Of a DNA stretch of 64,000 nt, positions 1 through 9,800 are shown in pieces. Under the pieces are notes generated by a model. That model did no database searches. It was not told the DNA's origin and saw nothing but the letters and a program-made list of their open reading frames with translations. Each line of letters starts with the position of its first letter. The stretch's first letter is position 1. This DNA comes from Acidobacteria bacterium AB60 (GTDB lineage: Bacteria > Acidobacteriota > Terriglobia > Terriglobales > Acidobacteriaceae). The position numbers and the translations under genes were made by a program. The stretch covers positions 186,001 to 250,000 of the forward strand of contig VANK01000003.1 of the NCBI GenBank assembly GCA_008682415.1, read 5' to 3'.

Positions 1-126
1 TTGAAAATGGAGCCAGCCGTCAGTCGCTCCATTATGAAATCAATTGCGCTCAGACCAAATGTTGCCAAGCGCAGGCCAATGGGACCAAGCGAATCCAGCT
101 TGGTCCCATAGAAGGCGGACTTCCGA

Positions 127-2004
127 CTAGCCCAGTACATTGGTTAGTTCCTCCGCATCTGCGGCTGATGAAGAGGGCGAGCACACCGCTGTCGGCGCAC
201 TTCGGACCTCGCTTATCGGGACGAATTGATGATTCGCGTAGATCGGATGGCGCCCATGCTCCTTGTGCCACTTGGATAGAGACGGAGCACAGCGCGCTGC
301 CTCGGCGATCTGCCGCCAACCTCCCGCATTCTTGAACGAAAACGCCACATCTGCGCTGACGTAACGTGTGTAATCCAAACCGGCATCCGCAACGACAGCG
401 GTTGATGTGTGGAGATTTGGCAGTTCATAGTTGAATAGGTCTTGAAACCACGACATACCGATAAACATGATTGACCAACGGTCGTGGTCATAGAGTTGCT
501 TTGACCACTGGTCGTCTCCACTGTGAGCCGCGCGAGCGAGGCATTGCTGGAATATCCGATACAGATCCATCGGAGTCAGCCCTTTTGGAGTTTTCGTGGC
601 ATCCAGGTTTCGAAGCACTGATAATATGATCTGAGCTTTCGACATTGCTGGTCCACGTGCCACATCGATAATGTCTTCGAGGTCGCTGAGAAACCGATCA
701 AAATTGAAGAACGATCCGACTGGACGCCACTCTCCCGTCTCCCTATTCACGACGATCGCGCTGAATACAGCAGAATCAGGATGCGAATTGACGAAGACGG
801 AACCCCGCTCTCGATTTGGCTGCAACATGTCAACGAGCGTGCTGAACACGCTGTAGCAGGCCATCGGCCACCAATCGCGAAGCGGCTGCCAATCGGCTTC
901 GGTCTGGGCCTGGAGATCGCTGGCTAGCTGCGAGATTGTGCATCGCTTCCGATACCTGGTTTCGTCATCGATCTCTTCGTCTCTGCCGGAAAACATAATC
1001 GGCTGAAACACAATGCCAAAAATTTGCTCGTTGTTTTGAGCAGCAAATTCGACAATCGGCCCGAGAGCATCGTCGTTCACTCCGTTGATGACGGTTACTT
1101 GAAGTGTGACGCGCATGCCTGCCGCGCTGATGTTCTCAATCGCCTTCAATTTTACGTCGAGGTAGTTGGCAATGCCGCGGTGGGCATTTTTCTCCTCAGT
1201 CATTCCGTCAATCTGAAGAAACACACCGTGAAGGCCGGCAGCGCGCGCTTCACGTGCGAAGCCGGCGTCTTCAGCGAACCTGATTCCATTTGTCGCTACG
1301 TGGAGCCGCTTAAGCCCGATACTACCGGCATACTCGACAGCCTTGAGAAAGTGCGGCGAAATCGTAGGCTCTCCCCCTGTGAAGAGAATGTTGAAATCAC
1401 GCTTCGGTTCAACGGTAAGAGCATGATCTAAGAGAGCCTTGATTTCATGCAGGTCAGGTTCATAGACATGATCCAGTCGATTGGCGTCCATGAAGCACGG
1501 GCTGCATTTCATATTGCAACGTGTCGTCAGATCTACCAGAACGTAGGAACCGCGACCATAACGGACGGCATGGATTCCATGTGCGTCTGTATCTGTTCGT
1601 TCATAGTCGCAGCCGGGATAAAGGTGCTCCATTCTCCAAAAGAATTGCGCATCGGAAGCGAGCAGATCCTCGAATGGCCCGTGCCGTTCGCAGGATTTGC
1701 GGAGAAGAACCCTCCCTGCTTCTTCCAGAATCTGAGCCTCAACCACAGCGGTTTCATCGATGAGCGCACGGTCGGGCAGATCGTTATGAAGAATGCTGTC
1801 TCGGATTTCGAGCAGGCATTTTGGGCAAACAGATTGGGTCCGTCTGGGACCGAGGGGAGGAAATGTTCTTTCGCGTTTGCGCCTGAGAGGGCTGTTGGAC
1901 CAGGCCGGTATTGGAAGGTGTCCTTTTGAGAAGGACTGGTTAATGCTCCGCACGACGTTCCACGCGACGTCGGCGACCTGCGAGGAGGCACGAAGAATAT
2001 TCAT
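127..2004 (-). CDS. Radical SAM protein, Tes/COG1964-like
   Basis: A 625-residue radical SAM enzyme. The cluster motif CxxxCxxC is at C163, C167 and C170 (TTRCNMKCSPC), followed by the GGEP motif of the S-adenosylmethionine site (FTGGEPT). Before the barrel lies a zinc-ribbon-like region with CPKC at 60-63 and KSCERHG near 104-110. This N-terminal layout, an early CxxC plus C..HG followed by a radical SAM barrel, recalls COG1964, the family of archaeal tetraether lipid synthase (Tes/GDGT-MAS) and MJ0619. Such enzymes couple or modify lipid chains, but the substrate here is unknown. The ATG at 2004 has GAGGA eight bases upstream. The gene is transcribed away from the Xre-RES pair across a 574-bp gap, with no visible partner. 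A lipid role is inference; membership of the radical SAM superfamily is clear. Confidence 0.8.
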   Translation of the reverse strand: MNILRASSQVADVAWNVVRSINQSFSKGHLPIPAWSNSPLRRKRERTFPPLGPRRTQSVCPKCLLEIRDSILHNDLPDRALIDETAVVEAQILEEAGRVLLRKSCERHGPFEDLLASDAQFFWRMEHLYPGCDYERTDTDAHGIHAVRYGRGSYVLVDLTTRCNMKCSPCFMDANRLDHVYEPDLHEIKALLDHALTVEPKRDFNILFTGGEPTISPHFLKAVEYAGSIGLKRLHVATNGIRFAEDAGFAREARAAGLHGVFLQIDGMTEEKNAHRGIANYLDVKLKAIENISAAGMRVTLQVTVINGVNDDALGPIVEFAAQNNEQIFGIVFQPIMFSGRDEEIDDETRYRKRCTISQLASDLQAQTEADWQPLRDWWPMACYSVFSTLVDMLQPNRERGSVFVNSHPDSAVFSAIVVNRETGEWRPVGSFFNFDRFLSDLEDIIDVARGPAMSKAQIILSVLRNLDATKTPKGLTPMDLYRIFQQCLARAAHSGDDQWSKQLYDHDRWSIMFIGMSWFQDLFNYELPNLHTSTAVVADAGLDYTRYVSADVAFSFKNAGGWRQIAEAARCAPSLSKWHKEHGRHPIYANHQFVPISEVRSAPTAVCSPSSSAADAEELTNVLG

Positions 2005-2497
2005 GGGGGAAGTCCTCAGATAAGAATGTGGTTTGGTCTGTCGTCACCTCTTGCGAATTACGGGATCTTGCGAACTCCGCTGTGCGGATCCTCTTGCGGT
2101 ACTGAACTGACCGACAATCTCAATGTGCCGTCTTCAAAACTCCTGCAATTGAATCTGTCAGGGCGCCGCGACGCGGTGCTTACGACTTTAGCACTTGTGG
2201 CGCTGGAACGCGACTCTCTCTCCCGGTCAGGCAGATGAGTTCGATGGACATCAGAAATGCGCGACTTTCACGTGGGATCGCCCCCATCATCACTTTATTC
2301 CGCGAATGCACCGCAGGAATGAACTGACCTCGTCTTTGGCATCCAACAGCTTCGCCGATTGCAAATTTCTCCAGACGATGTCTGGAGATTTTCTTAACGG
2401 AAAGTGAAGGAAACCGTCTACACATATTTTTTTGTCTCGCCGCCATCAAACTTCCGAATTCCTGTGGCACCTCACGCGTGGAACCTCACGCGACATT

Positions 2498-2516
2498 GGT
2501 CAGACAGTGTCTGACC
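2498..2516. repeat. Perfect 19-bp palindrome in intergenic gap
   Basis: GGTCAGACA-G-TGTCTGACC is a perfect inverted repeat of nine bases around one central base. It lies in the 2005-2578 gap, downstream of the RES toxin stop and far upstream of the radical SAM start. No T-run follows, so it looks more like a protein binding site than a terminator. Nothing else in this gap reads as a gene. Confidence 0.4.
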
Positions 2517-2578
2517 GATTCTCTCAACGCTGTTGCGAGACTTCGAATAAAGAGCACAAAATGTCCGGATATAACAAA

Positions 2579-3022
2579 TTACAGCTTAATTCGTGGATCG
2601 AAGGGATACGCGATTGCTTCAACGATCCGAAATTTGGCTGCATCCGGATGGGAGGGATTGAACAGATAGTTCATCGTTTCTGGCACAATGACGCTCGGAA
2701 CACGGAGGAGGACGCTATCGTTCCGTTCCAGCCACGCTGATCCAAGATCGCGCGTCACTTCAAGCCGCGCATGCCAGTCATCCGGCAGCTCGTCCGTTCT
2801 GACCGAGGGAACGTCGATCTCAGGTCCCTCGATTTTTAGCAGAGTAAATTCAGGTGGTACATCGTTTGCGCTAGTATGTACGCACACTTCGAGCAGAGAC
2901 GAAGCTGGACTATCGGAGAAATAGACGATTGCGCGACCTGCGTAGTGCCATCGTCCGGAAGCCCGGAGCCCACCAGTTCCAGTCAAATCACGATGCCGGC
3001 TGATCCGCCAGAAGACCATCAA
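2579..3022 (-). CDS. RES-domain toxin
   Basis: A 147-residue RES-family protein, the toxin half of a type II toxin-antitoxin pair. Known RES toxins (ParT, MbcT, Res) act on NAD+ or ADP-ribosylate a target. The sequence opens with WRISRH, followed by a GRWHYAG segment and SSLLEVCVH, the pattern of conserved Arg, Tyr and Glu residues seen in RES proteins. The length is normal for the family. The ATG overlaps the antitoxin stop by four bases (ATGA), so translation of the two is coupled. Function is assigned with good confidence; the exact biochemistry (NAD+ hydrolysis or ADP-ribosylation) is not decided by sequence. Confidence 0.85.
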   Translation of the reverse strand: MMVFWRISRHRDLTGTGGLRASGRWHYAGRAIVYFSDSPASSLLEVCVHTSANDVPPEFTLLKIEGPEIDVPSVRTDELPDDWHARLEVTRDLGSAWLERNDSVLLRVPSVIVPETMNYLFNPSHPDAAKFRIVEAIAYPFDPRIKL

Positions 3023-3438
3023 ACGAACATGCCTTCATCAATTTGGATCAGAAGCTCCTCCACGATTCGGCTGCCGGTGTCTGTTTGGAGAAGCGAGAGG
3101 GGTGTTCGTCCATCGAGGCGCATATGCGGTTTTCGTAGCCAAGCCAAAGCGCGTTCCCGGCTTCCGTAGACCATTTCCGCGAGTGACAATACCCGAATGA
3201 CGCGCAATACACGATCCGACTCCTCAACCGTCAGCTTTTCCCGCCGAGAGCGGCGATGCTGGAGGGTTCGCGACGGGATGATTACGGCGTCAATTTCCGC
3301 CCGCTCCAAACCAAGAGCGACGAGCCGCTTGATGATCGAAGGCGCCAGCCGACCCTCAACGATTCGAAGGATCTCGCCTTCTGTGGTGGGAGGCTGGAGG
3401 CCAAGCCAGTTGCCGATTTGCAGATTCGCGGCGTTCAT
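3019..3438 (-). CDS. Xre/MbcA/ParS-type antitoxin
   Basis: The partner of the RES toxin, with a C-terminal DUF2384 (MbcA/ParS/Xre toxin-binding) domain. The end reads ALAWLRKPHMRLDGRTPLSL then a Glu-rich helix, typical of this domain. The N-terminal half is a Xre-like helix-turn-helix used for autoregulation. The open frame extends to 3543, but the ATG at 3438 (MNAANLQI) is preferred. It has AGGTG just upstream and lies immediately after a 12-bp-arm palindrome that would otherwise fall inside the gene. From that start the protein is 139 residues. It is the first gene of the two-gene operon. Confidence 0.82.
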   Translation of the reverse strand: MNAANLQIGNWLGLQPPTTEGEILRIVEGRLAPSIIKRLVALGLERAEIDAVIIPSRTLQHRRSRREKLTVEESDRVLRVIRVLSLAEMVYGSRERALAWLRKPHMRLDGRTPLSLLQTDTGSRIVEELLIQIDEGMFV

Positions 3439-3443
3439 ATCAC

Positions 3444-3478
3444 CTACATTATGCCACACGCATTGCGGCATAGTGTAG
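3444..3478. promoter_or_regulatory. Palindromic operator of the Xre-RES operon
   Basis: Arms 3444-3455 and 3467-3478 are 12-bp inverted repeats with one mismatch (CTACAyTATGCC) around an 11-bp spacer. The palindrome ends six bases before the chosen antitoxin ATG, where an autorepressor would bind. Its position also supports the 3438 start. Confidence 0.6.
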
Positions 3479-3550
3479 GGCCTAGCTAAACCGCGCTTTG
3501 ATGAGATCCGAAGTGGAGGTTTCCCCGATGAATCCATTGCCACCGCTAGC

Positions 3551-6322
3551 TCACGAACTGATTACTTCCACGTACCCTACCAAATCGGCAGCATAGCTCC
3601 CGTCGCCATATGCCCCGCCCTTGTGCTTCAGCTCTCTCTCCAAAGTCGGCTCCAGAACCCGCTTAAACAGCTTGAGTCGTTCCTCTGGCCCCAGGATTGG
3701 AGCGGCAGCAGGTGCCCGCAAATAATGCTGGGCTTGACGCTCGACCGACGGCACTCGTGTGCCGTCCCGCTTTACTGCGATCGGCTGAATCACCATCTTG
3801 CGCTCTCCTCTACCGGCGGATAGTTCTACCAACCAGAGCGACAGCAGTACTGAATCCTCCACATCCACCGAGACCACAATTCCGACTTCCTCGGGGGGCA
3901 CACTACGCCACCGGCCGAGCTCCTCTTGCAGTAGTGGATGATCCAACCCCATCAATTCGACATCATCGCTGTTTGTAGCGGTGTCTCGATTCAATGTGAA
4001 CCTGACGCGGCGGGCGTTGTCAGGTCGCAATAAGTCGTAGGTTTCGTCATCAACCATTACAAGTTTCTGCTGTTGTTCCGAAACCGCTGCAGAAAAAAAC
4101 TGCACCAATCGCTCCAGGCTCGATGACACGTCCGAGAACGGCTTATAGTCATCGAGGCTGAAACCATCGAGGTCCTGAAACAAATCGCATACAACTCGCC
4201 GAGCTTCGCGTGAATTTGATAGCGCGGCTTCGAGTTCGACTCGGGTTCGTTTTAGCTCTGGGTCAGACAACGCCTCTTGGTAAAGACGATCGTAATTGAG
4301 ACGCTCCGATAATTGACCGAGGATCTGCGCCCGAAGATCTTCCGCTATGTTCCCTTCATCATCCACTTTGCCGACGGTTCGCGCGATTTCGTTGAGTTTT
4401 TCATCCAGCAAAAGAAAAATGCGGCCCTCTATGGTGTCCGATAGCACCAGGTTGTAGACCTGAGCTGTGTGGTTCTGGCCATAACGGTGAATACGTCCGA
4501 TTCGCTGCTCAATATCCATCGGGTTCCATGGCAAATCGAAGTTAAACAGGATTCGGGCGAATTGCAGGTTGATGCCCTCGCGACCTGCCGCCGTGCAAAC
4601 GAGGACACGTGGACCCTCCTTTTGACGAAACCGGCGCTCGGCCGCCAACTTGGAACCGTGGTCGCCTCCCCGCAGGACCACAACACCTTGGCCCGGGAAT
4701 GTTAGCTCAATCTCGCGCGCAATCGAATCCACCGTTCCCAAGTAAGTCGCGAATATTACAATCTTTTCGTTCGGATTCTGTCTCCACAAAACGCCAAGGC
4801 CATCTAGCAGTTTCTGCACCTTAGTTTCACGCTGTTCTGGGAAGATTTTCAGAAGATCGCGGATTCGCAGGCGCTCCTCGGGAAGATGGATATTGACTGC
4901 TGCCGCTGCAGCCTCTTCCGCGTGGGTCGCTGAATATTCACTACCGTACGGATCGGACGCCATTTCCAATTCTTCTTCATCGAGCTTTTTGACGAGGCGA
5001 TACTTAAGATCAGCGAGCACACGGTCCACCTCGCTGCGCCCGACGCCATCTCGAGCAAACCCAAATTCCTCATGGATCAGTTCACGGGCCTCCTGAATCA
5101 GCCGTTCGCGACCTTCGATGTCCAACTCTTTGTCGTGAAGGAGCGCCTCATGCAACGTCAGCATCAGCAGGCGACGTTTTAGTGTTCTGCGCACAGCTGC
5201 GAAGCTGGAAGCTGCGATCTTTTGAAAGATCGCCATCAAGAAACCCAGAGCCCGTCCCTGGTTGCCCTGACGGCGAGCGAGATCGAACCCTTCTTCCAGG
5301 TACTCCTTTAATTTCCCGTAGAAAAGCCTCTCTTCCTGGTTCATCAGGAATGATTCGGTATGGACCCAGCGACGAGCAAATAGAGCTGAGCCGTCTGGTT
5401 GGCAGGCATCCGCCTTTGTGCGCCGGTACATCACGGTATTCAAACGATGGCGATTCTCGACCATGTCCTCTGGACTGTTAAACAATGTTGGGTTCAGCAA
5501 CTGGATCAACATCCAGAATTGGAAATGATTACCCTGATGAGGAGTAGCAGACAACAGTAACAAATCTCGCGCGTGATCGCGCAGAGCCTCAGCCAGCTTA
5601 TAGTTTTCTGTTTTTCTCACCTTCTTACCAGCACGAAAGGCCGTCAGGTGATGGGCTTCATCGAACACTACCAAGTCCCAACGCGGCGCTTCGAGCAGAC
5701 GCCTGATGCGCGCTGGGCGCTTCAGCGTATCGATACTGGCAATCAAGCGATCATGCTTGGCAAAGGCATTCGTTTTCCGGTCAGTGATATCACCTTCAGA
5801 GCCGAAGACCTCAAAACCAAGGTTGAATACCTCGTTGAGTTCACGGTGCCAGTTGTTTACAAGACCCGCAGGAACCACCATGAGTGCCCTGTTCAATTCG
5901 CCACGACTGGCAAGCTCGCGCAGGATCAGCGCCGTCTCAATAGTCTTGCCAAGCCCCACTTCATCGGCGATCAAATAACGGCGGGGAGAAGCAGTTGCAA
6001 TACGGTGCGTTAATACGACTTGATGGGGCAGCAGGTCAATTTTCGCCGAAGTTAGCGCAGACGCACTCTCCATGATAGGCAACGCATGGGCCTCATATGA
6101 AAGCCATGCCTTCCGCGAACGTTCCGCACCGCCAGCAACTGCTCGCAGCATACGCTCCGCGCGGGAAAGTTCGCGGCGGACCGACGCTGTTGGTACGCGA
6201 CGTTCACCGACACCGAAGAACGCGCGAATGTAGCCATCTCGGCTCGGCTCAAGGACGACTCCTTGGCCGAACTCATGATGTGCGATCCGCTCACCGGGCT
6301 GAAGTTGGGCCTCTGCTTCCAC
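3551..6322 (-). CDS. SNF2-family helicase (BrxHII/DrmD-like)
   Basis: A 923-residue SNF2/HepA-type DNA translocase and last gene of the BREX-like operon. From the GTG at 6322, Walker A (ADEVGLGKTIE) is near residues 119-129, the DEAH box (VVFDEAHH) near 218-225, and motif III is LLLLSATPHQG. The C-terminal lobe carries GREGINLQ and QRIGRIHRYGQ, the motif VI arginine fingers. The open frame reaches 6466, but GTG 6322 has AGAAGG six bases upstream and begins 10 bp after the stop of the preceding gene, so the longer form is unlikely. In BREX type 3 and DISARM a helicase of this class accompanies a methylase. No DISARM drmA/B/C gene is present, and the PglZ next door argues for BREX. Confidence 0.85.
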   Translation of the reverse strand: MEAEAQLQPGERIAHHEFGQGVVLEPSRDGYIRAFFGVGERRVPTASVRRELSRAERMLRAVAGGAERSRKAWLSYEAHALPIMESASALTSAKIDLLPHQVVLTHRIATASPRRYLIADEVGLGKTIETALILRELASRGELNRALMVVPAGLVNNWHRELNEVFNLGFEVFGSEGDITDRKTNAFAKHDRLIASIDTLKRPARIRRLLEAPRWDLVVFDEAHHLTAFRAGKKVRKTENYKLAEALRDHARDLLLLSATPHQGNHFQFWMLIQLLNPTLFNSPEDMVENRHRLNTVMYRRTKADACQPDGSALFARRWVHTESFLMNQEERLFYGKLKEYLEEGFDLARRQGNQGRALGFLMAIFQKIAASSFAAVRRTLKRRLLMLTLHEALLHDKELDIEGRERLIQEARELIHEEFGFARDGVGRSEVDRVLADLKYRLVKKLDEEELEMASDPYGSEYSATHAEEAAAAAVNIHLPEERLRIRDLLKIFPEQRETKVQKLLDGLGVLWRQNPNEKIVIFATYLGTVDSIAREIELTFPGQGVVVLRGGDHGSKLAAERRFRQKEGPRVLVCTAAGREGINLQFARILFNFDLPWNPMDIEQRIGRIHRYGQNHTAQVYNLVLSDTIEGRIFLLLDEKLNEIARTVGKVDDEGNIAEDLRAQILGQLSERLNYDRLYQEALSDPELKRTRVELEAALSNSREARRVVCDLFQDLDGFSLDDYKPFSDVSSSLERLVQFFSAAVSEQQQKLVMVDDETYDLLRPDNARRVRFTLNRDTATNSDDVELMGLDHPLLQEELGRWRSVPPEEVGIVVSVDVEDSVLLSLWLVELSAGRGERKMVIQPIAVKRDGTRVPSVERQAQHYLRAPAAAPILGPEERLKLFKRVLEPTLERELKHKGGAYGDGSYAADLVGYVEVISS

Positions 6323-6332
6323 GCATCGCCTT

Positions 6333-6833
6333 CTAAGTAATCCGCAGATGAAACAACCCGGCGGTCTCGCCGCCCCTCCGCAGGACGATCTCCTGCGGAT
6401 ACTCGTTCGCCTCACCCCACACGACGCGACCAAAGGCAAGGAGGCTTTCTCCGTGCGGCACCGCACAGCGCCAAGAAATCGAATCCGTAGCGGGGTTCAG
6501 CCTAATGCGATTCTTCCCAGCTGGTAGCCAGAAAATCAGCGCAGCTTCACCCTCGAAGTAGGACTGGAATGACAGAATTGCATCCTTCACCGCGTTGCCA
6601 AGCCACGTCTCAGCGTCCGCTGGATTCAGCAGGTCGAGCCCACCTTCAAGGCCTGCAACAACGAGCGTTTGATTGTCGTTGCTCGGAAGATCATTCGGCC
6701 AGCGTCCCACCGCACGCAGCAGCTGGCGCATGCTCCAGACCTCATTCGCGACACAGACCTGATTGCGGGCCTCTTCATCCCAGATCCAGCTTGTGCCGTG
6801 CCGCCTCCACACCGTGTCGAGCAATTGCCTCAT
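6333..6833 (-). CDS. Unrecognised 166-residue protein of the BREX-like operon
   Basis: I do not recognise the family. The ATG (MRQLLDTVWRRHG) overlaps the methylase stop as ATGA, so the gene belongs to the operon and is probably translationally coupled. The protein is soluble with no signal peptide or membrane segment. It has a mixed alpha/beta look, with several Trp residues and a segment ALIFWLPAGKNRIRLNP that resembles a beta-rich half. It could be a small accessory like BrxB/BrxF in other BREX types, but no similarity is claimed. It ends 10 bp before the helicase start. Confidence 0.75.
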   Translation of the reverse strand: MRQLLDTVWRRHGTSWIWDEEARNQVCVANEVWSMRQLLRAVGRWPNDLPSNDNQTLVVAGLEGGLDLLNPADAETWLGNAVKDAILSFQSYFEGEAALIFWLPAGKNRIRLNPATDSISWRCAVPHGESLLAFGRVVWGEANEYPQEIVLRRGGETAGLFHLRIT

Positions 6834-9800
6834 AGCTCGTATTCCTCGAACAATGATCCTTGCGCAGGTTTGCTTGCCAGAGTTCCAGCCCAGGCCGTGT
6901 AGATTGCAACCGCCCGAGAGGCCGCGTTGCGAGTCGCTTGGTCCGGCCCGTTGTTTTGGAACCATTCCAGAAGCGGCTTTAAGGCGATGTGTGGCTTGAA
7001 ATTCCCATTCCTCAGGGTGTCGGATGCGTTGATGCCACTGCTGTCCGCGCATGCACCGACCAGCACTAGAGCTTGGTCCAGATCGGATATGAGACGACGG
7101 CGATGCTTCCCAACCCACTCGCGGGCAAAATCGAGCGAATTGACGCGAGTGAAGACCTTGTTCTTTTCAGCGCACCAACCACGCTGCACAAAATCATCTG
7201 GAGTCGTGATCGACCCTTTCAGAAACTTCTGCAATTGGTCCCGTTTCAATTCTGTGGCGCGACCGAATGTGCGGAGAAATTGACGGGTCATCGGTTCGGC
7301 ATTTACCGGTGGCGGCTCCTTGCCTTTGTCGGCATCTTCATCAATTAATTGATTGATTCCAACGAGAGCATCCTTAACAGAGATTGTGCGCCCCTCGTCT
7401 ACATAGACCTTTCCGTAATGGCGCGAAAAATATTCCAGCGCCTTGCCTCGCCGAATCACTTGCAGGTCCGCGGCTGGCAACCCTTCCTTTGCGTGGTTCT
7501 CAAGCAACGCTTGCAATTGGCGGACTTCAGCCATCACCTCACGGCGCATGCGCCCCCAGCTTACCGGCTTCGGTTCTTCCGTCCGCTTTCGGCACACGTG
7601 GATAATGTCATACTCGATCAGCTGGGATCCAAATGTCCCCGGCTTCGCTCCTTCTCCTTTCGTTTCATCGGAACGAATTGGATATGTCGCTTCGAGGTAG
7701 AATCCCGCTTCGAACAACGACTCGAGCACAGCTATCCAAGGTTCATCTTCACTGTGATGAAATGTGAACGCAAGTATGCCACCAGGCTTTAGGACTCTCT
7801 TAGCTTCCCGCCAACATTGAGTGAGAAGGCGCTGATAAAAGCCATCCGGGTCTTCTGGTTCGCGCGCACGATTAGCGACCGCTTCCAATGACTTAGGCGT
7901 GTAATCAGGCTCAAAGCATTCGGGGTACTGTTCTTTGAGTACAAGACGCAGCCAAACATGGAAGAAATCCGCTAACTCGGAGTAGTGCAGCAATCCACCA
8001 AATGGCGGATCGGTAATGACCAAGTCAATACTTGCCTCACTGAGTTGCACGAGATCCGTGGAGGAGCCGCAGAAAGCTTCAGCGCCATTGACAGCGTCAC
8101 CAGGGTATACTTTTTCGCTCTTTCCGCTGATCTCCTCAGCGAGCAAAGCATCCCGACGTCTGATGTTTTCAACGCTAACAGCTTCCCAAGGCGACTTCGA
8201 CCATTCTCCACCCTTGAAAATCACTTCGAGCGTAGATGACCACGGGCCATAACCCATCGGCGGAAAAACGCCAACTTCTACTACGTTACTTTTGGGGTGG
8301 AAGTTGCTATTCGACATAGCTGGTGCAAGCTTGTCGTAGGTCATGTGCCAGAACGAAAACATGTTTTGGTTTCTTAAATAGTTCTGAAAGGCGCCAAGAA
8401 CATACTCTCGAACCGATGAGTCGTAGTTGCCAACAGCAGAAATGGCCTTCAGTAGAAGTGCGTGGCCCAACAACTGGCGAGGGTTGAACATCGTCCACCA
8501 GTGTGTATACCCATGATTTGGGATGCCACCATTGTTCATGTGAGTCATGAACCCGAATGGAATCTCTGATAGAGGCCAGTACCCTTTGAGATCATTCAAC
8601 TTACGCTCTTCCCATTCTTTGAGCGCGGCGTCGTACTGCCTTGCATGCAAATCGTCGAAAGTCGAGAAGAACCGGCCGCCATAAGGCTGGCCAGCGACAT
8701 CACGTTTCGGTGAATAGCTTTGTACGGCATACGCCGCCACAGGTCCGGTTTTCCCCGTGGCCTTGACGGTTGTCAGCACATCTTGCACCGTGCCGCATCT
8801 ACCGCAAGCATAATGTGACTTCTTTGGCACCGTTCCGAGTTCAGACTTGAAGATCTTGCCCGATTCTGGATCGGTAACGTCTTCTGGCAAAGTTCCACGC
8901 ACTTCCAAAAGACGAATGGCTTCTGCTCTAAGCCGATCCCAACGAACGGTCGAGGCCACGTCGTCTTGAGCTGACCCTCCATAGGGTTGACCCAGAGCAT
9001 CCTCTTTCGGCGCTCCCGAAAGCCACTGGGGATGAACTAGCAGACTGAGCTCGATTTTCTTACTTTTCTTCTTTCCTAACACTTCTCCGACGCCGATTGT
9101 CTCGACATGACCACACAGCGGGCAATGAATTTCGCCCGTTTGACCAAGGACCGAATACGGATGCTCATCCGGTGCTACGTAGAGCGGGACGTCGGGTGCC
9201 ATGCGTGCTTCACTTTCTTCAATGTGAAAATGACCTCTGCATTTGTGACACTGACGATCCCAATACTTGACGCTTAATGTCTTAATTGCCATCACCGGAC
9301 TAGTCATAATTGGCGTTCGATGGCCGCACCCGGTGACCTGACATGGCCCGTGCTTTGCCCAGAATGTGTAAACAATCTCTGGACCTTGATACTTGTAGTC
9401 CTGGCGCTGTTCACCCGAAATGGAAAGAGGGTCAAACTCCGCAGGCATCTCTTTGCCCGTTGGGATGTGCGTCCAGACTCCTTTCTCGCCATTAGGACCG
9501 TCGCAGTAGTAGTACGGGATCATCTGAGGTTTTACTTCAGCCTCGATATCGGCGAGGAGCCGTCTCACTTCGTCGAGATCAACGTTGGCCAGCTCCTGCT
9601 TGACTACGAACCATGCCACTGGATTAAGGTCGTTGCCGGTCATCTGCATCCCGAGCCGAGAGCCCTCAACCAAGGTGGTACCGCCCCCCATGAAAATGTC
9701 CGCAACTCTAAGGTGCTTGAATGCCCCCTTTTTCTGATGATTCGAGTAGTAATTGTCCCAAACCAGCCGAGCGGTTTGAGAAGTGTCACCAGGGGCCTTG

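Noticed and set aside
50-319. Minus-strand frame at the left edge
   Set aside because: It overlaps the radical SAM gene in another frame and has no supporting features.
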